Source: Spinellus fusiger
Lineage: Eukaryota; Mucoromycota; Mucoromycetes; Mucorales; Phycomycetaceae
DNA length: 64,000 nt
Direction: 5' to 3'
Assembly: GCA_025094145.1 (NCBI GenBank)
Contig: JALLLS010000101.1
Location: 46,953 to 110,952, forward strand
Position numbers and translations under genes: made by a program. Under the pieces are notes generated by a model that made no database searches, was not told the DNA's origin, and worked only from the letters and a program-made list of their open reading frames with translations. Each line of letters opens with the position of its first letter. Within the stretch, counting starts at the first letter, position 1. Shown one piece after another: positions 55,295 through 64,000 of the stretch.

Positions 55295-57567
55295 TCAGTT
55301 CAAATGCTTCAATTCAAAATCACTCTGTCCTTTTTCAGCTGCTAAAAGATGAGTATCAGAGAAATCAGAGGAAAGACTATGGGCATCATTTGTCTGATGA
55401 ATAAAAAACAATATCAGAGCTGTTACTACAGAAGATAGAATAGAAGTAACATCAGACCATCGACGGAAATAGTCCACTTCAATAGGACCAAGAGAGGAAG
55501 AGACCAAGTATCTAATAGATTGAATAGAAAGAAATAAAAAGACAAGATGTTATTCCATAAGAAGTCCACTTTCTCTCATCTACTTGCCGATACTCTAATG
55601 GTAAACTGGTCTGCATCATTAGTACAGAACTTAGAAAGTAAATCCCCATCATATGGGCTGCACAGAGTAGAGAGCTACTACTGATAGAAAGTGACATTGT
55701 ATGTGACCATGAGCGTATAAGCTAAATTAATTTCTGTTGAGTTGTACTGTTGTAGATCAATGGTACTTACTCTGGTGACAAGTGTTATAAATCCACGCAC
55801 AGATCCAAAGACAATAATACCAGCAAACCAGAAACTGAGCTGTTGAGACCAGAAGAAAGTGTCAATCTGAGATTCTCTTCCGTCAACATGACTAATCATC
55901 AAAGATAGCATATCAGTAATAGGATCACTCGACCCTAATTTCTGGGTAAGAACATTGAAGGATGTCTTGTCAATGAAAGAATGATTAAACAAAGACTACA
56001 TCATGATAATAACAATACCATGATAAGTCTGTAAATACAGTATCCCGTAAAAACAATGCCCACTAAATTCCAGCATTGACCACGCCATGTTTGAGAGAAT
56101 TGACTTTTGGCCTTTCAACAAGATAAGAATGAATAAAGACGGACGGAAAGACAGTTTATTCATAGGCAATTCACTTACTCTAACTCTTGCAAGCTCATCT
56201 ACATTTAACTTCATAGTGGCACACAAGCCCTCTAACTGAGATATCTCGGTTTCTAGCAGTTCATGCTCTAAAACAATAGCAGACTGAATAAAATGTACTG
56301 CTACACATACACCTGTATTTGTTTACCCTGAGTATCAGATGAATTCATCCATGAAGATATCCAATGGCTCACTCTATTAGAAGGCACCTGTACACACCCC
56401 AACTTAGTCTTCCCTATGCGTCTACCTCTGACACTTCTTTGTCTACCTCTGACACTTGATCTTTGAGTAATTGACTTTTTAACCTTTTCAATTGAAGGCC
56501 TTTGTCATGGAGTATCTTCCTTGTCTGTTCATAAGCATGCTCTGCACTGTTGTAATCTTTTTCGCTTATTTTCCTGTACACAAGTTTATTCACTGTGTTT
56601 ATGTGTATGGGTAGGGGTAGTAGTGCTTCTATTCTCTCTCTCTCTCTTTCCTTCTCTTTCTTTCTTTCTTTCTCTCTTTCTTCCATTCATTCATTCATGG
56701 ACCTAACTGACTTGTTCTAATGATATATCTCTTACTTTGTAAAGGCTGTCCATGTAACATAGGGTGTATGGACTACACCAAATCCAGACAAGGCAGCAAT
56801 CAAAGTAATCCCAATCGTACTCACACGAAAGATACTCGCCTCCACCCAAGTATACTCTTTTGTACTTTCTAGCAAGAGGAATGAACTCACTACTGTTTCT
56901 GTGTGGATAATTTCTTACCATTTAGAAATGAGAATTGGATCAGCAAGTAAATATAGGCTAGAAATGTCAGTGTAGCACCATACATGGCTGATCTTGATCG
57001 CCAGCCTGATAATGAAATAGAACACAACAGAGTAAAATGACTTATTCATCCACCCTCCTTTTCATTGTAGGAAAATGGAGTAGATTCCCTTATTTTACTT
57101 TTATATATTTATATATTTATATATATATATACGTCTTTTATTCTTTATTGAAATACCTCGAGAATACTTCAGGATAGAATACATCTGATACCAAGGCAGG
57201 ACCAGTATGACCAGGAGTAAGAGTATATTAAGATTCCACTGCCAATAATACCACCGTGTTCTGATAACAAGACGTGTATTGAGTCTTTTTATATATCTTT
57301 ATCTTTATCTTTTGTCATGTGTCTACTGGAATTCACCTACTTTTTATCAAACAAATGACTTATTTCTGAGAATACAAGCAAGAACAGTGTACATGAGCAA
57401 CTCATCGTCAAGGCAAACATTGACTGAGGACCATAGAACGTGGCGCCAAAGGAGAACACTGTGGGTGGTGAGTAGCCCTTGAACAGGAGCTTTGTGGCTT
57501 GTTGTGCACCCACAGTCAGAAGGAGTAGTTGAATACAGAGAAGAAGAACACCATCACCAAGTGACAT
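55295..57567 (-). CDS. GPHR / GPR89-type Golgi pH regulator membrane protein
   Basis: Eleven exons: 57567..57341, 57260..57157, 57005..56919, 56868..56736, 56573..56447, 56387..56327, 56267..56179, 56111..56019, 55965..55771, 55721..55588 and 55511..55295; 488 residues, all phases closed. Conserved GPHR segments: an N-terminal TM with CSCTLFLLVFSEISHLF, VSTIGITLIAALSGFGVVHT, a cytoplasmic coiled coil (KISEKDYNSAEHAYEQT), QTWRGQCWNLVGIVFTGYCI, FWSQQLSFWFAGIIVFGSVR, HMMGIYFLSSVLMMQTSLP-LEYR and FRRWSDVTSI. About nine membrane helices are predicted. The family comprises anion channels or regulators that acidify the Golgi (GPHR) and plant GTG proteins. Intron 10 uses a GC donor (GCAAGT). Exon 5 can end at either of two donors created by a 21 bp duplication. 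Confidence 0.93.
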
Positions 57568-57963
57568 TACAAAAAAAAGAACTATAGGAGTTCTTGGGTC
57601 ATGGAGACACGACTTTATTTTTGTTGCTTAGTGTAGTGACTTGTCCCACCTGATTTTCCTTTTCCTTTTTTTTTGACAGATACAATTCAGCGGATATTCT
57701 TCCTTAATAAAAACAGGTTGCTATCCAGTAAGGCTACAGTCCTACCGAGAAATAGGAGTGTTAGGAAGACTATTGTTTTACTCTTCTTGTGCTGTTGATA
57801 GGCTAATAGAGAGTTGTATGGTATTTTATTATCCATTATTGGGAGTAAATGGCAGGAGTAGAGTGGGTAGCTATATATATATAAGAAATAGAAAAGGAAT
57901 GGAAGGGGAGCAAGCAGTAAGAGTAGTGGTTTGATACTGGTTATTGCACTACAAAGGCATGGA
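57568..57963. promoter_or_regulatory. GPHR promoter region and PKA 3' flank
   Basis: 396 bp between the GPHR start and the PKA stop; both genes are on the minus strand. It contains a TATATATATATAA run at 57872-57884, belonging to the PKA 3' flank, and pyrimidine-rich CCTTTTCCTTTTTTTTTG at 57658-57675. No gene. Confidence 0.45.
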
Positions 57964-59832
<1,869 letters not shown>

Positions 59833-62566
59833 GACTATAAATGAGAAGAGCAGTTGGAGATAAAGAAAGAAAAAGAATAGTAAAATAGTACAATGTGTAA
59901 AAATAAAATAGAATAAAAAGGGAGAAGAGTGAGGAGGAGGCTGTGAAGGGGGATTCTCTTTTAGAATGACAGCATTGAAGGATAGAATTCTGTTTTGTTA
60001 TACAAATGTCTACATGTGTACTTGAATGGTAGGTGACACGCATAGACGATACATGTAAACCAAGTATGGCCTGTAAATGAAGTGTTTAAAGTTGTGATTC
60101 TTCAATCACTTCCAAGCCAAAGTGAAAGAGTGGATTTTCTCCCTTCCAATTAGTGGTTGAAAAAGCAACATTAAAGGAGTACATGTCTGCTTAAAGAATT
60201 TTATCCTTCCATAAGAATATTAACACGCTGATCTCGGTACTTGTATACTATGAGATTGCTCTATTCTCTTTTTAGACCCTTCAAGAACGACGTGTTGAGT
60301 GGATCTATTCCTATGAATACACTATGGACATTATTTTTCTTTTGTCCTTTTTTGGCTTATGATGAAAACAACCAGTAGAAAGTGTTGAATGTTCTATGAT
60401 GTCCTACAAGGCAATCCATTAGTTTCAAGTAGACACCTCCATCCCTGTGTGACTGGATTGGTTGTGGTAGAATGAAGAATAGAATGACTGTTTCCTTCTT
60501 CTTTATCGCTTAAGCATGGTATACAATGAAAGAAAAAGAAACCTCTCATCAGTGGAATTGTGGGGCTGCTTTAATAAAGTAGCATGTTGGTACTGTCTAT
60601 TCTGAAGATACGAGCCATTCGTCTACTGAGGCATGGTCTAGGCAGTTTTAGAAGCATTTGTGGTACTACTTCCTTTGGTCGTCATAGCAACACACCTGGT
60701 TCCTGGGTTTGAATCGCCGCATTGACGATGGGTAAGAAAATTATAAGCTATTAAAAAAGAAGTAAAGAGAACTTAAGAGCAATAGTACAAAATAGAGTCA
60801 TGTGATTTATAGAATACAAGTGAATGATCCTTCTTCAATTATGAAAATATGGCATATAAAGTGGGTAGTAAGTGCAAAGGATCTACTGGTGAATTTCCTA
60901 TGGGATCATCTGTCTTGTATCTATATATAGGGTCTATAAAAAGAACAGCTCCCTCCACAGTACAAGCAGATAAATATCTACAGGAAGAATGGCTATAGTT
61001 GGTGATGTAGAGACCCTATATCACTTGTTGAATAATAAACATGTGAGGAGCAGGCTCTCTCTTATACTTCTGTTCATCCCTAGACACTGCTAATCATATC
61101 AACGCCCACTATAACATCAGACGTGTTCTACTCTAACCTGCTCACTCATGTGGAGAACTCGGGAGCTTCACGTGCTCCGTAGTAAACTGTCGATGGGGTA
61201 ATACTATAAAATAGAAGTATCTTTTGGTATGTTTAGTATACTCATTTCATTATAAAAGCTATCTGGCTTTCCATGAGTTATCTTATTCCTGCTTTATTTC
61301 TATATTCTAGATGCCTATAGATAGATGGATAGATAGGTATTTGTACATATATAGAGCTATGTACATATATGTACATATATGTACATGTATAAAATACACT
61401 CCATGCCATTTAACTGTGTATCTATCTTCCTACATTATGCAATGGAATAGGACTTATCCACATAGAACTTTAATATTCTTCTTAGGAATTTCTTATTATG
61501 GACAGACAGAACATTGTTGACTGCAATCATAGCAATGGCAAGTGAACCGGAATGTGTGCTCTTTGAGTGTTCTCTTGTTGATGTCAGTGATTCATGAGCA
61601 TATATGCTCTTTCTTTTCTTCTTCTTTTATATATATAAATATATATATATATAAGAAGAAATCCTAGCAAGAATATCAAAGTGGGCAATGGCAATGTATA
61701 GTATTTGTTCTTTTGCTTATACAAGTGATCGGTCTACTTGACAATGTCATTGGTTTTTGTTTTTGTTTTTGTCTTTATTATTCTATTTTTATTATTTGTA
61801 CAGATAAAAGTTATATATTAATTCCAGGGCTGTGTACCAAGGGAACTCAATCTTGACTAGAGGTGACTTGGCTAATGCTATTTTGGTTCTATTTCCCTAA
61901 TCAGCTACTCAAGTGGCCAATGCATTCTATCTGTTTTGTCTGTTATTTTTACTCCATAGCCACATTTAATATTAATGGGACAAGAGCTATATTCTGCCTC
62001 ACTCTTTTCACTCTTTTAACTGTTGAGAATCTAGGCCATCTTTATCATTATGCTATTATAGGACATTACCAATGCTCTGATAATCATACTACTCTATCTA
62101 CGCTTTACCTATTCTTTTGTCTGAATATAAAGTGTCCATTTCATGTGTCCATTTGCCTCGGAATGAATGTATATCCTGATAGTATGCTATTTCTTTATTC
62201 CTCCTTGTATCTATTTTAGAACAATTTGGTATGACTTTATGTTTTCTCTTTCTCCCTTTCTTTTTCTCTTTTATGTGTTATAATATTCTATAATGGATAA
62301 CAATTGAAATTTATAATAAGCCGTGTTATTTACAAATCCATTTCTCCTGCTCTACTCAATTGTGGTATTTCTTATATGGTATTGCAGAAGTGAATTAATT
62401 ACACATAGATGACCTATATTTATTGTCCATTCTATGCATTCAGTACTTTAAGAAATAGTTAAAGAGAGATGTAGGCTACCATTGCATAGACCTTTTATTT
62501 ATTTACAATTACTATGACTATGACTATTATTATAAACTCTACTATTTCCAGGCCTATTATTCTATA
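59833..62566. other. Gene-poor region upstream of PKA
   Basis: About 2.7 kb without a supported gene. It holds the PKA promoter and long leader candidates (59833-60100), ATAGATGG/ATACATATATGTAC microsatellites (61313-61390), a TATATATAAATATATATATATATA run near 61629-61653, and TTTTTG tandems (61755-61770). Two plus-strand frames of 60-120 codons (61311-61520 and 61863-62219) lack family features and have hydrophobic, AT-driven composition. Confidence 0.55.
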
Positions 62567-62712
62567 GTGAATACTATGCCTGCTGATGACTGTGGATCCA
62601 CATTAAACTATAGAACCATGAACATAACTCATACTATAATAGTAGAGTGTGGAGGATCAATCCAATGCTGTAAATCCATGGCCCTGATTTCACATTCATC
62701 TATTGAGACTGC

Positions 62713-64000
62713 ATGGCTCTTCCCGCTAAAAATTCGGACTCGCCAAGTGGTGCACATAGCCCACCCAACACACCTCATGGACCAAAACAACAGCGTAAAG
62801 CAATACCTTTTTGTTCTTACTTGGCAGCAGCCAAGTACAAGACTGTTCCTCTTACACCACCAGTGGACAATCTTACAAAGGCTCCAGCCTCATTACCCCG
62901 AGTCTGGCGTCAGGCTTCCAGCAAGAAGCCTTGTGTTTTCTATGATGTCACCAACACCAAAGTGACATCCTCTCAATTTTACAGGGAGGCCCGTAAAGCA
63001 TTCCCTATTGGTATAGGCTTGAACATGGCCACCCATAAAGAAGGATCTCGGACGATCGTAGAGGTCATCCTTCAGTCTGAGGAGCACTGTGTTGCTGCCT
63101 GTGAAGGTAGTGGCTTGGAAATTGGAGGTAGTGTCTTCAAGGCCTACCCAGCTATCCCCGGTGACTGCAAAGTTACCAAGCTCTCCCTCAAAAACCTTCC
63201 TTTTGATGATACTGAGAGTGTGCGTGCAGGACTATTAGAATCCCTCACACCATATGGGAAGGTTCTGGAAGTAGGACTACATGTGGAGGAACATGGAGAG
63301 TGGTATCTAGGAAGGGGTATGCTTTCCTGGCATGTACTGCCTCTCCAACGGTCAATTTTAAGCCATTGAGCCATAGAGTAGAGTAGTACGATGGTTCAAG
63401 TACGTTTTTTGCTACGTGGCTGGATATGCCCGAGCACTGCTCCTACTGCCACAAAGAGGGCCATTCAAGAGAACGGTGCCCCACTCGCCCTAAACGGATG
63501 TGTTATGGGTGTCAAGAAGAAGGACATGTAGCAGTCAATTGTCCTAGAAACAGAGATGACTTGGGCCGTAAGCGTCCTAAGGTTGTGCAGTCAGCACCCA
63601 CCACAGAGCCTATTGAGCTCACTAAGAACACACCTGCCACCACCACCTCTCCCCTCACAGAGCAAGATAAAGGAAAAGAAGTGGAAAAGAAGGAAAAGGC
63701 CTTGGAAGGGAAGAGAGAGGTGAAAGCCTTAGAAGAAGATAAAGAGCATGAAGGGAATAAAGAAGATGAGGAAGAATATGTCTTTAATGATAACACGGTG
63801 CACTTTGCTGATGCCGTAGATAGAGCAGAAACCTCAATAACACTAACACTGGATACAGTCTCCCCAATCAGAACAGACAAGTCTCTTACAGCTTTAGAGA
63901 AAACAAAGATGCCAGCCAAGACTCAGATTAAGAAAAAGGCTAAGACAACCTTTAAGCATGCTTCATTGACATATACAAAGACTAGGAGTGGTCGCACTAC
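62713..64000 (+). pseudogene. Retrotransposon ORF1-like nucleic-acid-binding protein with CCHC knuckles, broken and cut by window edge
   Basis: Frame 62713-63369 encodes an N-terminal low-complexity part and an RRM-like region with VFYDVTNTKVTSSQFY, ALLESL-type helices and LPFDDTESVRAGLLESLTPY. After GRG the frame must shift, because the family continuation YAFLACTAS lies in another frame. A further shift near 63386 is needed to reach WLDMPEHCSYCHKEGHSR and CYGCQEEGHVAVNCP, two CCHC zinc knuckles. A Lys/Glu-rich tail runs off the right edge. The plan resembles the ORF1/gag-like proteins of mucoralean LINEs. The reverse transcriptase, if any, lies outside the window. Two breaks make it probably inactive. 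Confidence 0.65.

Noticed and set aside
60660..60740. tRNA-like segment with GGTTTGAATC resembling a T-loop
   Set aside because: Flanking bases do not pair into a T-stem and no acceptor or anticodon stems could be formed.
61863..62219. 118-codon hydrophobic open frame
   Set aside because: AT-driven Phe/Leu/Tyr composition, no Met-proximal context, no splice or family support.

Overview
The window is nuclear DNA of an early-diverging fungus, most likely Mucoromycota (Mucorales-like). The evidence is AT-rich DNA, intron-rich genes with very short GT-AG introns (many 41-60 nt, a few GC-AG), close spacing of genes on both strands, a U2 snRNA gene, and proteins such as a Twinkle-type mitochondrial helicase that baker's yeast lacks. 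I assembled exon structures by hand from splice sites, reading phase and protein-family conservation. Most gene models close with consistent phase from start to stop.

Layout, left block (1-21.3 kb): 3' part of a nuclear-type FKBP prolyl isomerase; ribosomal proteins uS2 (RPS0) and eL27 (RPL27); SLX4 nuclease scaffold; a DIS3L2/SSD1-class RNase II exonuclease with intact catalytic Asp residues; kinetochore CENP-O/Mcm21; a HIRIP3-type histone chaperone; a GH47 alpha-mannosidase; a 1.2 kb TIR repeat element; a 13-exon WD40 protein. Middle block (22-42 kb): a 2.3 kb degenerate Fanzor-bearing transposon, acyl-CoA-binding protein, a deleted TIR element beside the U2 snRNA gene, a hexokinase-like protein whose catalytic Asp is Gly, Mediator MED14, Twinkle, Tc1/mariner fragments, a palindromic MITE, and dipeptidyl peptidase III with a five-residue HELGH zinc motif.

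Right block (41.8-64 kb): a transposon graveyard (another 1.3 kb TIR element, a second Fanzor element, a LINE fragment, an IS630/Tc1-type transposase fragment, short tandem repeats), then BRR2 as one 6.6 kb exon, a GPHR (Golgi pH regulator) membrane protein, the PKA catalytic subunit, a gene-poor stretch, and at the right edge a broken retrotransposon ORF1-like protein with two CCHC knuckles.

The genes are mostly housekeeping and unrelated in pathway. Local themes are splicing (U2 snRNA, BRR2), chromatin and kinetochore (HIRIP3-like and CENP-O-like genes sharing a 122 bp divergent promoter), translation (uS2, eL27), and nutrient/cAMP signalling (PKA, hexokinase-like).

The most notable system is a transposon family with TA-flanked ends reading TACACACCAGGAGATCTTT. 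It unites two degenerate Fanzor (eukaryotic TnpB-like, RNA-guided nuclease) elements, two long non-coding relatives, a deleted copy, and a fold-back MITE built from two inverted left ends.
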